In this document: positions 8,663-18,902 of the stretch, piece by piece
Layout: every line of letters begins with the position of its first letter
How positions within the stretch are numbered: the first letter of the stretch is position 1
NCBI RefSeq assembly: GCF_024753285.1
Contig: NZ_JANUGW010000001.1
Span: 310,001-374,000 of the forward strand
DNA from: Massilia pinisoli
GTDB taxonomy: Bacteria; Pseudomonadota; Gammaproteobacteria; Burkholderiales; Burkholderiaceae_D
Length of the DNA: 64,000 bases
Direction: 5' to 3'
Made by a program: the position numbers and the translations under genes
The notes under the pieces: model-generated
The model's database searches: none
The model's input: the letters and a program-made list of their open reading frames with translations, nothing else
What the model was told of the DNA's origin: nothing

Positions 8663-9148
8663 TCAGCCCGACTCGGCCGCATGCACGGCGATGACGGCCT
8701 GCGCGACGCGGTCGACGCGGGTACACAGCAGGTCGATGCGCGACGCCAGCAACGGATCTTCGAGCGCATACTGGCGGCGTACCTGCAGCAGCTCGGACTG
8801 GATGGCGACCAGTTGCGCGAGCGGATCGAGGTTGCCTCGGCGCGCATCGCTGCCACCCGTCAAGCGGCCCAGCAGCATGTCGGACTCGGCCAGCGCCTGG
8901 TCGGCTTGGCTGCGCGCCTTCTGTTCGCGGCACAGCGCGGCTTCCAGCCGGGCAATGCGGTCCTCGCTGCGCACGCGCCGCCACAACAGCGCGAACAGCA
9001 CGGCCATCATGGCGAGGCCCAGCGCGCCCGCCTGCAGTCGGCCCGGCATCGCCAGCATGCGGTCGCGGTCGGCCCATCCGAGCCATACGGTCAGCACCAG
9101 CAAGACCCCGACGATGGCGCGCAGCGACTGGAGCAGCAGGGTTTTCAT
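8663..9148 (-). CDS. Two-helix membrane protein with cytoplasmic coiled coil
   Basis: A 161-residue protein starting MKTLLLQSLRAIVGVLLVL. Two transmembrane helices are evident (about 8-26 and 38-58) separated by a short WADRDRMLAMP loop, followed by an Arg/Glu/Ala-rich helix (VRSEDRIARLEAALCREQKA) that looks like a coiled coil. No enzymatic motif is visible. It stands just upstream of the diguanylate cyclase on the same strand, 106 bases away, and could be in the same transcript. Family not recognised. Confidence 0.6.
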   Translation of the reverse strand: MKTLLLQSLRAIVGVLLVLTVWLGWADRDRMLAMPGRLQAGALGLAMMAVLFALLWRRVRSEDRIARLEAALCREQKARSQADQALAESDMLLGRLTGGSDARRGNLDPLAQLVAIQSELLQVRRQYALEDPLLASRIDLLCTRVDRVAQAVIAVHAAESG

Positions 9149-9285
9149 GACGATCCCTTCGACGAGGACTAGGACGACGCTGTTAGGAACTTTCCGTATC
9201 CAAAGGTACGGCTTTCTGAACGGTCTGTTTTTGCTCGTCGTCAATTTTAGCGTCTTTACATCGACCATGCTTGGCGAGGGAGCGC

Positions 9286-9315
9286 TTCGGCGACGGCCGC
9301 CACTCGCGGTATAAT
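9286..9315 (+). promoter_or_regulatory. Likely sigma-70 promoter for queE-queD-tadA
   Basis: A perfect -10 box TATAAT sits at 9310-9315, 36 bases before the queE start. The matching -35 is weak (TTCGGC at 9286-9291, 18-base spacer). No other good promoter lies in this intergenic space on the plus strand. Confidence 0.5.
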
Positions 9316-9350
9316 GGAAGGTTGACGCGAGCCTTACCCGGATTGTTACC

Positions 9351-9986
9351 GTGACATACAGCATCAAAGAAATCTTCTACACCCTGCAGGGCGAGGGCGC
9401 CCACGCGGGCCGTCCCGCCGTGTTCTGCCGCTTTTCCGGCTGCAATTTGTGGACGGGACGCGAAAGCGACCGCGCCACCGCCGTCTGCCAGTTCTGCGAC
9501 ACGGACTTCGTCGGCACCGACGGCGAACGGGGCGGCAAATTCAAGGACGCGGCCAGTCTCGCCGCCGAGATCGACAGCCTGTGGCCCGCTTCTTACCCGG
9601 CGAGCAAGTACGTCGTGTTCACGGGCGGAGAGCCGTTGCTGCAGCTGGACGCGGCGCTAATCGACGCGATGCACGCCGTCGGTTTCACGATCGCCATCGA
9701 AACGAACGGCACGTTGCCCGTGCCCGCCGGGGTCGACTGGATCTGCGTGAGCCCGAAGATGGGTTCGACGCTCGTCGTCGAACGGGGTAACGAGATCAAG
9801 GTCGTGATCCCGCAGGCCGGGCAGGACTTGTCCGCCTACGAACGCCTGGATTTCGACAATTTCTTCGTGCAGCCGATGGACGGCCCGCTGGCGGCCTTCA
9901 ACACGCAGCTGGCGATCGATACGTGCCGGCGCAATCCGAAGTGGAAGCTGAGCCTCCAGACCCATAAACTCCTGAACATTCCCTGA
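9351..9986 (+). CDS. queE: 7-carboxy-7-deazaguanine synthase
   Basis: Radical-SAM enzyme of queuosine and preQ0 biosynthesis, converting the QueD product 6-carboxytetrahydropterin to 7-carboxy-7-deazaguanine. The 211-residue protein uses a GTG start and carries the unusual cluster motif CX14CX2C (Cys31, Cys46, Cys49) described for the Burkholderia multivorans enzyme, in place of the canonical CX3CX2C. FYTLQGEG near the N-terminus and FTGGEPLLQ fit substrate and SAM binding. queD follows five bases after the stop. Assignment is secure. Confidence 0.95.
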   Translation: MTYSIKEIFYTLQGEGAHAGRPAVFCRFSGCNLWTGRESDRATAVCQFCDTDFVGTDGERGGKFKDAASLAAEIDSLWPASYPASKYVVFTGGEPLLQLDAALIDAMHAVGFTIAIETNGTLPVPAGVDWICVSPKMGSTLVVERGNEIKVVIPQAGQDLSAYERLDFDNFFVQPMDGPLAAFNTQLAIDTCRRNPKWKLSLQTHKLLNIP

Positions 9987-9991
9987 AGCAA

Positions 9992-10937
<946 letters not shown>

Positions 10938-10996
10938 ACATCGGCGAGTGTTGCGCGCACACTGCTGACGCCACCGCTTTTACGAAAATGGTATGC

Positions 10997-11045
10997 TGGT
11001 CCAAAGCCCCCGCCACATTTCGGCACGGGAGTATTCCTTGGACCA
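10997..11045. repeat. Inverted repeat in the leader of the alpha/beta hydrolase gene
   Basis: TGGTCCAA at 10997-11004 is mirrored by TTGGACCA at 11038-11045 across 33 bases, 60 bases before the next gene. There is no T-run, so this is either an mRNA leader hairpin or an operator; function not known. Confidence 0.4.
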
Positions 11046-11104
11046 TACGATCAACGCTCGGCACCCCTACCTGATCCGGTCGACCCGGTGCCGGCGACGC
11101 CGCC

Positions 11105-12040
11105 ATGCCTAGTCTGAACGCCAACGGGATCCGCATCGCCTTCGACACCGCGGGCGATCCGAAAGCCGTGCCCTTGCTGCTGATTTCCGGCCTCGGCCTG
11201 CAGCTGACGGCCTGGCCGGACGAATTCGTCGAAGGCCTAGTCGACCTGGGCTTTTACGTGATCCGTTTCGATAATCGCGACAGCGGCCTGTCGACGAAGT
11301 TCGAGCACGCCGGCACGCCCAGCCTCACACTGGCCTGGCTGAAATCGCTGCTGCACCTCCCGTTGAAGTCGCCGTACACCCTGGAAGACATGGCCGACGA
11401 TGCGATCGGCGTGCTGTCCGCGCTCGGCGTCGCGCGCGCGCACGTGGTCGGCATGTCGATGGGCGCCATGGTCGGCCAGTTGATGGCGGCAAAATTCCCG
11501 TCGCGCGTCCTCAGCCTCACGTCGATCATGTCCAGCACGGGCCGCCGCGGCTTGCCGGGTCCGACGCAGGCCGCCCGCCGCGCGCTGCTGCGCCGGCCGC
11601 GCGGCTGGGCCAGCGCGGGCGACATCGACGCCGCCGTCGACTACAACGTGCAACTGCTGCAAGCGGTCGGCAGTCCGGCGTATCCCACGCCGGAAAAGCA
11701 TCTCCGCCGCCGCGTCGCACGCGCGCTGCGCCGCAATTGCTGCCCCGGAGGCGTCATGCGCCAGATGCTGGCCGTGACCGCGTGCGGCGACCGCACGCCG
11801 GAACTGCAGACGATCGTCGCGCCCACGCTCGTCATCCACGGCGCGGCCGATCCGCTCGTCCCGCTCGCGTGCGGAATCGACACGGCGAACGCGATCCCGG
11901 GTGCCCGGCTGGAGGTCATCGAGGGCATGGGACACGACCTGCCGGCCCAGCTGCTGGAGCGGCTCCTCGCCTTGATCGACGCCCATGCGCACGGTAAGAT
12001 GGCGCCCGACTCGACACCAAGGCTCTTCGTCAAACAGTGA
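11105..12040 (+). CDS. Alpha/beta hydrolase
   Basis: A 311-residue serine hydrolase of the alpha/beta fold. The oxyanion region is LLISGLGLQLTAWPDEF, the nucleophile elbow GMSMG places Ser118, the acidic member is probably the Asp of HGAADPLVPL and the His is in EGMGHDLPAQL. No signal peptide. Its stop overlaps the GTG start of ldcA by four bases (GTGA). Related proteins are annotated as esterases or aclacinomycin methylesterase-like (RdmC); the substrate cannot be told. Confidence 0.85.
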   Translation: MPSLNANGIRIAFDTAGDPKAVPLLLISGLGLQLTAWPDEFVEGLVDLGFYVIRFDNRDSGLSTKFEHAGTPSLTLAWLKSLLHLPLKSPYTLEDMADDAIGVLSALGVARAHVVGMSMGAMVGQLMAAKFPSRVLSLTSIMSSTGRRGLPGPTQAARRALLRRPRGWASAGDIDAAVDYNVQLLQAVGSPAYPTPEKHLRRRVARALRRNCCPGGVMRQMLAVTACGDRTPELQTIVAPTLVIHGAADPLVPLACGIDTANAIPGARLEVIEGMGHDLPAQLLERLLALIDAHAHGKMAPDSTPRLFVKQ

Positions 12041-12954
12041 CCATCCCGAAACTGGGCATCGCCCTCATCGCGCCGGCCGGCTACGCGCCCGAACCGGAAG
12101 CCATCCCGCGCGGCATCGCGCGCCTCGAAGCCCAGGGCATCCTGGTCAAGAACTATTACAAGCACGAGGAACGCCACCAGCGCTTCGGCGCGACGGACGC
12201 GGAGCGCCTGGCCCAGCTGGAAGAGGCCGCCGCCGACCCGGACGTGCAGGTCGTGATGGCGATCCGCGGATCGTACGGCATCACCCGTCTGTTGCCGGAC
12301 ATCGACTTCGAGCGCATGGCGGCGAGCGGCAAGATCTTCGTCGGCTATTCCGACGTCACCGCCTTCCACATGGGCTTGTATGCGAAGACGGGTGCGCTCA
12401 GCTACGCGGGCCCGATGTTCACGAGCGACATCGGTACCGCCGAGCCCGACGAGTTCACGCTCGACGACTTCCTGGACTGCCTGACCGGGCCCACGCACAC
12501 GGTCTACGGGCACGGCGCCGCAAACCCGCGGCTGGACGTGACCGGCACCGTCTGGGGCGGCAACCTCGCCATGGTAATGTCCGTGATCGGCACGCCGTAC
12601 TTCCCGCAGATCGATGGCGGCATCCTGTTCCTGGAAGACATTGCCGAGCACCCGTTCCGGGTCGAACGCATGCTGCTGCAGCTGATGCATACGGGCGTAC
12701 TGGCGCAGCAGCGCGCGATCGTGCTGGGCGATTTCTCCGGCTACCGCCTGGGCGCGATGGACAATGGCTATAACTTCGACGAAATGCTGAGCTATGTGCG
12801 CGCCACGTTGCCCGTGCCTGTGCTGACAGGCCTGGAGTTCGGCCACATCGCGCGCCACGTGACGATTCCGTTCGGTGCGCAGGGACGTCTGGCCTGCGAC
12901 GGCGACCGCTGGACGCTGACGCTGTCCGGCTACCCGACCTTGCAGCGCGGCTGA
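12037..12954 (+). CDS. ldcA: LD-carboxypeptidase (muramoyltetrapeptide carboxypeptidase)
   Basis: Peptidase family S66 enzyme that removes the terminal D-Ala from murein tetrapeptides in the cytoplasm, allowing peptidoglycan recycling. The 305-residue protein begins with GTG and has the family landmarks IRGSYGITRLLPDID, the nucleophile Ser105 in VGYSDVTAF, GNLAMVMSVIGTPY with ILFLED (the Glu region) and the C-terminal His in EFGHIARHVTIPFG. It is translationally coupled to the upstream hydrolase. A short gap follows before the ABC-F gene. Confidence 0.92.
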   Translation: MTIPKLGIALIAPAGYAPEPEAIPRGIARLEAQGILVKNYYKHEERHQRFGATDAERLAQLEEAAADPDVQVVMAIRGSYGITRLLPDIDFERMAASGKIFVGYSDVTAFHMGLYAKTGALSYAGPMFTSDIGTAEPDEFTLDDFLDCLTGPTHTVYGHGAANPRLDVTGTVWGGNLAMVMSVIGTPYFPQIDGGILFLEDIAEHPFRVERMLLQLMHTGVLAQQRAIVLGDFSGYRLGAMDNGYNFDEMLSYVRATLPVPVLTGLEFGHIARHVTIPFGAQGRLACDGDRWTLTLSGYPTLQRG

Positions 12955-13017
12955 CGCGCCCCCCCCTCAGTGGTAAAATGCACGGTTAATCGAAAACCCA
13001 AGCCATAAGGTTTCCCA

Positions 13018-14619
13018 GTGCTCAGTACAGCCAACATCACGATGCAGTTCGGCGCGAAGCCGCTGTTCGAAAATATTTCCGTCAAGTTCGGCGACGGCAA
13101 CCGTTACGGCCTCATCGGCGCGAACGGCTGCGGCAAGTCGACCTTCATGAAGATCCTCGGCGGCGACCTCGATCCGTCCGGCGGCAACGTCAGCCTCGAC
13201 CCGAACGAACGTCTCGGCAAGCTGCGCCAGGACCAGTTCGCCTACGAAGACGTGCGCGTGCTCGACGTCGTCATGATGGGTCACACGGAGCTGTGGAACG
13301 CCATCCGCGAACGCGACGCCATCTACGCGAACCCGGAAGCGACGGACGACGACTACATGAAGGCCGCCGAGCTCGAAGGCAAGGTCGCCGAATACGACGG
13401 CTACTCGGCCGAAGCGCGCGCCGGCGAACTGCTGCTGGGCCTGGGCATCGCCACCGACCTGCACCAGGGCCCGATGAGCGCCGTGGCGCCGGGCTGGAAG
13501 CTGCGTGTGCTGCTGGCGCAGGCGCTGTTCTCCGATCCGGACATCCTGCTGCTCGACGAGCCGACCAACAACCTGGACATCCACACGATTTCCTGGCTGG
13601 CCGACATGCTGAACCAGCGTAACTCGACGATGATCATCATCTCGCACGACCGCCACTTCCTGAACTCGGTCTGCACGCACGTCGCCGACATGGACTACGG
13701 CACGCTGAAGGTCTATCCGGGTAACTACGACGACTACATGGAAGCGTCGACGCAGGCCAGGAACCAGCAGCTGGCGAACAACGCCAAGGCGAAAGAAAAA
13801 GTCGCCGAACTGCAGGACTTCGTGCGCCGCTTCTCGGCGAACAAGTCGAAGGCCCGCCAGGCGACGTCGCGCGCCAAGCAGATCGAGAAAATCAAGATCG
13901 AGGAATTCAAGCCGTCGTCGCGCGCGTACCCGTTCGTCCGCTTCGAAGGCGAGAAGAAGCTGCACCGCCTTGCCGTCGAGACGGAAGGCCTGTCGAAGTC
14001 GTACGACCGCCAGCTCTTCAAGAATTTCTCGATCATGGTCGAGGCCGGCGAGCGCATCGCCATCATCGGCGCCAACGGTGCCGGCAAGACCACGTTGCTG
14101 CGCTGCATCGGCAGCGGCCCCATCACGGGCCTCGACGCCGACACGGGCCGCGTGAAGTGGGCCGAGAACGCGAACCCGGGCTATATGCCGCAGGACCCGA
14201 CGGAAGAATTCGCCACCGACCTGAACCTGACCGACTGGATGGGCCGGTGGACGAAGGAAGGCGACGACGACCAGGCCGTCCGCTCGATCCTGGGCCGCCT
14301 GCTGTTCGGCGGCGACGAGGTCAAGAAGTCCGTGCGCGTGCTGTCCGGCGGCGAGAAGGGCCGCATGATGTACGGCAAGCTGATGCTGGGCCGCCACAAT
14401 GTCCTGCTGCTCGACGAGCCGACCAACCACATGGACATGGAATCGATCGAGTCCCTGAACATCGCGCTCGACAAATACGCCGGCACGCTGATCTTCGTGT
14501 CGCACGACCGTGAGTTCGTGTCGTCTCTGGCCACGCGCATCCTCGAGATCAAGGAAGACCGCATCATCGACTTCCAGGGGAATTACGAGGATTACCTGAA
14601 GAGCCAGGGTCTCGAATGA
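13018..14619 (+). CDS. ybiT: ABC-F family ATPase, YbiT type
   Basis: A 533-residue soluble protein with two ABC nucleotide-binding domains and no membrane part, as in ribosome-associated ABC-F translation factors. Walker A sites are GANGCGKST and GANGAGKTT, Walker B with [11 protein letters not shown] and [11 protein letters not shown], and the signature of the second half is [16 protein letters not shown]. The linker (P-site tRNA interaction motif) is helical and charged. The length and the start [18 protein letters not shown] match E. coli YbiT. The start codon is GTG at 13018. It probably rescues or tunes stalled ribosomes. Confidence 0.93.
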   Translation: MLSTANITMQFGAKPLFENISVKFGDGNRYGLIGANGCGKSTFMKILGGDLDPSGGNVSLDPNERLGKLRQDQFAYEDVRVLDVVMMGHTELWNAIRERDAIYANPEATDDDYMKAAELEGKVAEYDGYSAEARAGELLLGLGIATDLHQGPMSAVAPGWKLRVLLAQALFSDPDILLLDEPTNNLDIHTISWLADMLNQRNSTMIIISHDRHFLNSVCTHVADMDYGTLKVYPGNYDDYMEASTQARNQQLANNAKAKEKVAELQDFVRRFSANKSKARQATSRAKQIEKIKIEEFKPSSRAYPFVRFEGEKKLHRLAVETEGLSKSYDRQLFKNFSIMVEAGERIAIIGANGAGKTTLLRCIGSGPITGLDADTGRVKWAENANPGYMPQDPTEEFATDLNLTDWMGRWTKEGDDDQAVRSILGRLLFGGDEVKKSVRVLSGGEKGRMMYGKLMLGRHNVLLLDEPTNHMDMESIESLNIALDKYAGTLIFVSHDREFVSSLATRILEIKEDRIIDFQGNYEDYLKSQGLE

Positions 14620-14652
14620 TTGTCGTGACGCGACACGACGTGTCGCGCATTG

Positions 14653-14752
14653 GTAGGGTGGGCTCTCGTCATTCAGGCCCCCGGCCTGAATGACCCGCGC
14701 GGACGTTCGCGTCACGCCGCCTTACGCGTGGGCACCGGGGTGCCCACCCTAC
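14653..14752. repeat. REP-like nested palindromic element
   Basis: GTAGGGTGGGC at 14653-14663 is mirrored by GCCCACCCTAC at 14742-14752. Inside lie two more hairpins: CATTCAGGCC/GGCCTGAATG (14670-14692) and GTGGGCACC/GGTGCCCAC (14728-14747). A related single hairpin occurs at 16852-16875. It fills most of the space between ybiT and nadA and may also stop ybiT transcription. Confidence 0.7.
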
Positions 14753-14754
14753 GT

Positions 14755-14782
14755 CTGACAACGTAATACAATCGGCGATAAT
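14755..14782 (+). promoter_or_regulatory. Likely sigma-70 promoter of nadA-nadC
   Basis: CTGACA (14755-14760) and GATAAT (14777-14782), five of six matches each, separated by 16 bases, 47 bases before the nadA start and directly abutting the REP-like element. Confidence 0.5.
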
Positions 14783-14828
14783 CCGGCCCACGCCGGCACC
14801 ATTTTCGCCGCCATGCGATGATATTGCT

Positions 14829-15971
14829 ATGAACACCATTGCCCCCGTTAAGATCTTCGAATACGACCGTCCGGTCGGCGGCGTCTGTTCCACCGCCGAG
14901 GCCTGGGCCCGTACGCCGTCCCCGTTGGAAATTGCGGAAAAGACGGCATTGAAGGACCGCATCCGCCGCCTGCTGAAGGAACGCGAAGCCGTCCTCGTCG
15001 CCCACTACTACGTCGACGCCGACCTGCAGGACCTGGCCGAGGAGACGGGCGGTTGCGTCTCGGACTCGCTGGAAATGGCGCGCTTCGGCCGCGACCACCC
15101 GGCCAAGACGCTCGTCGTGGCGGGCGTGCGCTTCATGGGCGAGACGGCGAAGATCCTGAGCCCGGAAAAGACGATCCTGATGCCGGACCTGGACGCGACG
15201 TGCTCGCTCGACCTGGGCTGCCCGGCCGATGAATTCGCCGCGTTCTGCGACCAGCACCCGGATCGCACCGTCGTCGTCTACGCGAACACGTCCGCGGCCG
15301 TGAAGGCGAGGGCGGACTGGATGGTGACGTCGTCGATCGGCCTGGAGATCGTCAAATACCTGCACGACCAGGGCAAGAAGATCCTGTGGGCGCCGGACCG
15401 CCACCTCGGCTCGTACATCCAGAAGCAGACAGGCGCCGACATGCTGCTGTGGCAGGGTTCCTGCCTCGTGCACGACGAATTCAAGGGCATCGAACTGGAC
15501 CTGCTGCGTGCCGAATACCCGCAAGCGAAAGTCCTCGTGCACCCGGAATCGCCCGCGAACGTCGTCGCCCAGGCGGACGTCGTCGGCTCGACCACGCAGC
15601 TGATCAACGCCGCGCAGACGATGGACGCGACGCACTTCATCGTCGCCACCGACAACGGCATCCTGCACAAGATGCGCATGGCCGCGCCCGGCAAGACCTT
15701 GATCGAAGCCCCGACGGCAGGCAACAGCGCGACGTGCAAGAGCTGCGCGCACTGCCCGTGGATGGCGATGAACGGCTTGCAGAACCTGGCCGACGTGCTG
15801 GAAGCGACGGACGGCGCGAACGAGATCTTTGTCGATCCTGAGATCGGCAAGCAGGCCAAGCGCGCGATCGACCGCATGCTCGACTTCGCCGCCGCGAAAA
15901 AAGCCAAGGCGCTGCCGACCGGCGCGCTGGAACAGGAAGCCAAACTTTTCAACGGAATCGGACCTGCATGA
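14829..15971 (+). CDS. nadA: Quinolinate synthase A
   Basis: Iron-sulfur enzyme that condenses iminoaspartate (from NadB) with dihydroxyacetone phosphate to quinolinate. The 380-residue protein has [17 protein letters not shown] at the N-terminus, the cluster Cys regions [26 protein letters not shown] and [13 protein letters not shown], and the HPESPANVV segment. It overlaps nadC by four bases (ATGA), so the two are co-translated. nadB lies separately at 19867-21492 on the other strand. Confidence 0.96.
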   Translation: MNTIAPVKIFEYDRPVGGVCSTAEAWARTPSPLEIAEKTALKDRIRRLLKEREAVLVAHYYVDADLQDLAEETGGCVSDSLEMARFGRDHPAKTLVVAGVRFMGETAKILSPEKTILMPDLDATCSLDLGCPADEFAAFCDQHPDRTVVVYANTSAAVKARADWMVTSSIGLEIVKYLHDQGKKILWAPDRHLGSYIQKQTGADMLLWQGSCLVHDEFKGIELDLLRAEYPQAKVLVHPESPANVVAQADVVGSTTQLINAAQTMDATHFIVATDNGILHKMRMAAPGKTLIEAPTAGNSATCKSCAHCPWMAMNGLQNLADVLEATDGANEIFVDPEIGKQAKRAIDRMLDFAAAKKAKALPTGALEQEAKLFNGIGPA

Positions 15972-16843
15972 GCAATTTGCGCAATCCTTACGCCACCGAG
16001 GGACAATTCGACGAAAAGCTGCAAGCCGCGTTCGAACAGAATTTACTCGCCGCGCTGCTGGAAGACGTCGGCACCGGTGACGTCACGGGCAAGCTCGTCC
16101 CGGAGACGCCCCGCGCGCGGGCGCGCGTGCTCGTGCGCGAGCAGGCCGTCCTGTGCGGCGCGCCGTGGTTCGAAGGCATCATGCTCGCCGTCGATCCGGA
16201 CATCACGATCGACTGGAAGTACGCCGAAGGCGACACGATGGCCGCCGACAGCATCGTCTGCATGATCGAAGGTTCGCCACGCTCCTTGCTGACGGCCGAG
16301 CGTGCGGCACTGAATTTCCTGCAGCTGCTGTCGGGCGTGGCGACGGCGACTCGCGCCTACGTCGACGTCATCGAGGGCACGAAGGCGCAGATCCTCGACA
16401 CGCGCAAGACCTTGCCGGGCCTGCGCCTCGCGCAAAAATACGCCGTGCGCGTGGGCGGTGGCGCGAACCAGCGCATGGCCTTGTACGACGGCATCCTGAT
16501 CAAGGAAAACCACATCGCGGCTGCGGGCGGCATCACGCCCGCGCTGCAGGCGGCCGCCGCGCTGAACGCGGGCGTGTCGATCCAGATCGAAGTCGAGTCG
16601 ATCGCCGAGCTGGAAGAGGCGCTGGCTGCCGGCGCGACGTCCGTACTGCTCGACAATTTCGACTTGGCCATGATGCGCGACGCCGTCCGCATCAACGGTG
16701 GGCGGGCGTTGCTGGAAGCGTCCGGCGGCATCAATATGCAGTCCGTGCGCGCGATTGCAGAAACCGGTGTCGACCGAATTTCGATCGGCAGCCTGACCAA
16801 GGATGTCGAGGCCACCGATTACTCGTTGCGTATCGTCGGCTAA
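15968..16843 (+). CDS. nadC: Nicotinate-nucleotide diphosphorylase (carboxylating)
   Basis: Quinolinate phosphoribosyltransferase, converting quinolinate and PRPP to nicotinate mononucleotide with release of CO2. The 291-residue protein has [34 protein letters not shown], the [13 protein letters not shown] loop and the C-terminal [20 protein letters not shown], all typical. The start at 15968 overlaps the nadA stop. The usual length and complete motifs indicate a functional enzyme. Confidence 0.96.
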   Translation: MSNLRNPYATEGQFDEKLQAAFEQNLLAALLEDVGTGDVTGKLVPETPRARARVLVREQAVLCGAPWFEGIMLAVDPDITIDWKYAEGDTMAADSIVCMIEGSPRSLLTAERAALNFLQLLSGVATATRAYVDVIEGTKAQILDTRKTLPGLRLAQKYAVRVGGGANQRMALYDGILIKENHIAAAGGITPALQAAAALNAGVSIQIEVESIAELEEALAAGATSVLLDNFDLAMMRDAVRINGGRALLEASGGINMQSVRAIAETGVDRISIGSLTKDVEATDYSLRIVG

Positions 16844-16851
16844 CAATGTGC

Positions 16852-16875
16852 ATGGTGGGCACGGGGTGCCCGCCA
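16852..16875. repeat. Short REP-like hairpin
   Basis: ATGGTGGGCA and TGCCCGCCAT face each other around GGGG, with one mismatch. The core resembles the GTGGGCACC hairpin at 14728-14747. It lies between the convergent nadC and hydrolase genes and could act as a bidirectional transcription stop. Confidence 0.55.
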
Positions 16876-16887
16876 TCACGCAGATCG

Positions 16888-17919
16888 TTACGTCCCACTC
16901 TCGCTGGCCCGCGCCAGCGCCTCTGCCTGCGGATTGCGCCGGTAGACGGATTCCCCGACCCGCGCCGCGATCCCGTCGATCGCGGCCAAGACCTTGTCCG
17001 GGTGCGCATAATGCGTCATATGCCCGACGCCGGGCTGCAATTGCAGCTCGCTGTCCGGCAGGCGCTCGTCCAGCCTTTCGGAGTTGTGGCCGAAATCGAC
17101 GATCTTGTCCTGCGTCCCCGCCATGATCACGGCGGGCACCTTCAGTTCCGGATAGCGCTTGGCGAGCGCGACGGCCGCCGGCACCATGATCGCCGTCTCC
17201 GCCGCACTGGCGCGCAACTGGCCGGGCCGGAGCAACATCCAGACGGGCAGGTCGCGGAAGCGGGCGTCGACCGGTTGCGGCGAAAACACCCGTTTCGTCA
17301 GCGGACGCCACAGCATGCGCGTCACGAGCGGAGACACGGTATAGCGCATCAGGTCCCCCACGAGCGGGATCGCGGGACCGGACAGCAGCGGGACATCCGC
17401 GCGCAGGCTCGGGTAGTAATAGCCTGACAGCAGCACGAGACCCCGGACGAAATCCGGCACTTCCAGCGCCATCGACAGCGCCACGAGCGTGCCCCACGAA
17501 TGGCCCAGTACGATGGCGGAATCGACGCCGATCTCCTGCAGCGCATGGTGCAGCAGGCGCGCCTGGGCTTGCGGCGTCCACACCTTGTTGCGCGGGCGCT
17601 CGCTGTAGCCGAAGCCGGGACGGTCGAAGGCGATGACGCGGTAGTGCTCGGCCGCCTTGTCCATCAGGCCGCTGCATTGAAAATCGCTGGCGAAGACGCC
17701 GTTCCCGTGCAGCAGCACGAGCGCGGGACCGCTGCCGCGCTCGACATAATGCAGGCGGACGCCGTCGACGGTCACGAAGCGGCCTTGCGGTGGATTGTCG
17801 GCCTCGGCCTGTTTCGTTTTCGAACGCACGTAAAAGAAGGAGGCCAGCAAGCCGAGGCCGGCCAGCGCCGCTCCCGCTTGCCATGGTTTGATGCCCGTGC
17901 TGCGTAAGGTGTTCGTCAC
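16888..17919 (-). CDS. Alpha/beta hydrolase with N-terminal membrane anchor
   Basis: A 343-residue alpha/beta-fold hydrolase. One hydrophobic helix (about residues 14-31) is followed by a basic stretch and then the catalytic domain: LLHGNGVFASDFQ (oxyanion loop), AFDRPGFGYSERP, the nucleophile elbow GHSWG, the acid in MAGTQDKIVDFGHN and the His in GVGHMTHYAHP. It starts with GTG at 17919, overlapping the stop of the Sir2 gene by four bases (GTGA), so they are co-translated. It is probably attached to the inner membrane. The substrate is unknown. Confidence 0.85.
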   Translation of the reverse strand: MTNTLRSTGIKPWQAGAALAGLGLLASFFYVRSKTKQAEADNPPQGRFVTVDGVRLHYVERGSGPALVLLHGNGVFASDFQCSGLMDKAAEHYRVIAFDRPGFGYSERPRNKVWTPQAQARLLHHALQEIGVDSAIVLGHSWGTLVALSMALEVPDFVRGLVLLSGYYYPSLRADVPLLSGPAIPLVGDLMRYTVSPLVTRMLWRPLTKRVFSPQPVDARFRDLPVWMLLRPGQLRASAAETAIMVPAAVALAKRYPELKVPAVIMAGTQDKIVDFGHNSERLDERLPDSELQLQPGVGHMTHYAHPDKVLAAIDGIAARVGESVYRRNPQAEALARASESGT

Positions 17920-18818
17920 AGTATTCCCCCGTCAAGTGGTATGGATGGTGTGTCTCCGTCGGTCTGATCCGAACCTCTGGTCAACAATTCGAGCGCGAGC
18001 GGCAGCACGCGCTCGGCCGATTCTTCGATCTTGATGTCGAGGAGGTCGTCGGCGCGCGTGCGGCCGAGGTTGATGGCGGCGATCGGTTTGCCGGCGGCCT
18101 GCGCCATGCGGCAGAACCGGAAGCCGGAATACACCATCAGCGACGAGCCGACGACGAGCAGTGCGTCCGCGCGTTCCATCTGTTCCAGCGCGATCGCGGT
18201 GCGTGCTGGCGGCACATTGTCCCCAAAGAAAACGACGTTGGGCATCAACGTACCGCCGCAGCACGTGCAGTACGGCAAGCGGAAACTGGCCAGTTCCGTC
18301 GGCTCGACGGACGCATCGCCATCGGGCAGCGGCGTCGCGTTCGCGCCCGCCATCTGCGGATTGAATTCCTCGAGCTGTCCCTGCACGAACGCGCGCGGAA
18401 ACAGCGCCGCGCATTCCAGGCAGACGACCGTGTGGATATTGCCGTGCAGCTCCAGCACCCCGTGTGTGCCGGCCTCGCCGTGCAGGCCATCGACGTTCTG
18501 CGTCAGCACGGAGCCGATCCGTCCGATGCGTTCCAGGCCCGCGATAGCCTGATGACCCCGGTTCGGGCGCGCCTGCGCGAGCACGGGCCAGCCGATCATG
18601 CTGCGCGCCCAGTAGCGGCGCTGCACGGCGTCCGACTTGCGGAAGTCGGGCCCGTGGATCGGCGGCCGGCCGCGGCGTGTGCCGTCACGGTCGCGGTAAT
18701 CGGGAATGCCGGAGGCAGTCGACAGCCCGGCGCCCGTCAGCACGAGGGCACGCGGGTGACGGTCGAGAAATGCGGCGATGCGCGCCGCGTGATCGTGGAT
18801 GGTGAATGCTTCGGCCAC
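17916..18818 (-). CDS. Sir2-family NAD-dependent protein deacylase
   Basis: A 300-residue sirtuin. GAGLSTASGIPDYRDRDG binds NAD, TQNVDGLH contributes to the active site, and the catalytic His is in LELHGNIHTVVC. Two zinc-binding Cys pairs are visible (CLEC and CTCC), and VVFFGDNVP and VGSSLMVYSG follow. I chose the GTG start at 18818 because GGGAGGAG stands eight bases upstream; the longer open frame to 18893 has no comparable site. It removes acyl groups from lysines and consumes NAD. It shares a transcript with the anchored hydrolase and sits between nadC and nadB. Confidence 0.92.
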   Translation of the reverse strand: MAEAFTIHDHAARIAAFLDRHPRALVLTGAGLSTASGIPDYRDRDGTRRGRPPIHGPDFRKSDAVQRRYWARSMIGWPVLAQARPNRGHQAIAGLERIGRIGSVLTQNVDGLHGEAGTHGVLELHGNIHTVVCLECAALFPRAFVQGQLEEFNPQMAGANATPLPDGDASVEPTELASFRLPYCTCCGGTLMPNVVFFGDNVPPARTAIALEQMERADALLVVGSSLMVYSGFRFCRMAQAAGKPIAAINLGRTRADDLLDIKIEESAERVLPLALELLTRGSDQTDGDTPSIPLDGGIL

Positions 18819-18902
18819 AGATGTGCTCCTCCCGGCTGGATCGTAACATCCCCGATGCTCGCACGAAAACACGATTCCCATGGCCATCGCCACGGGGCGC
18901 CG

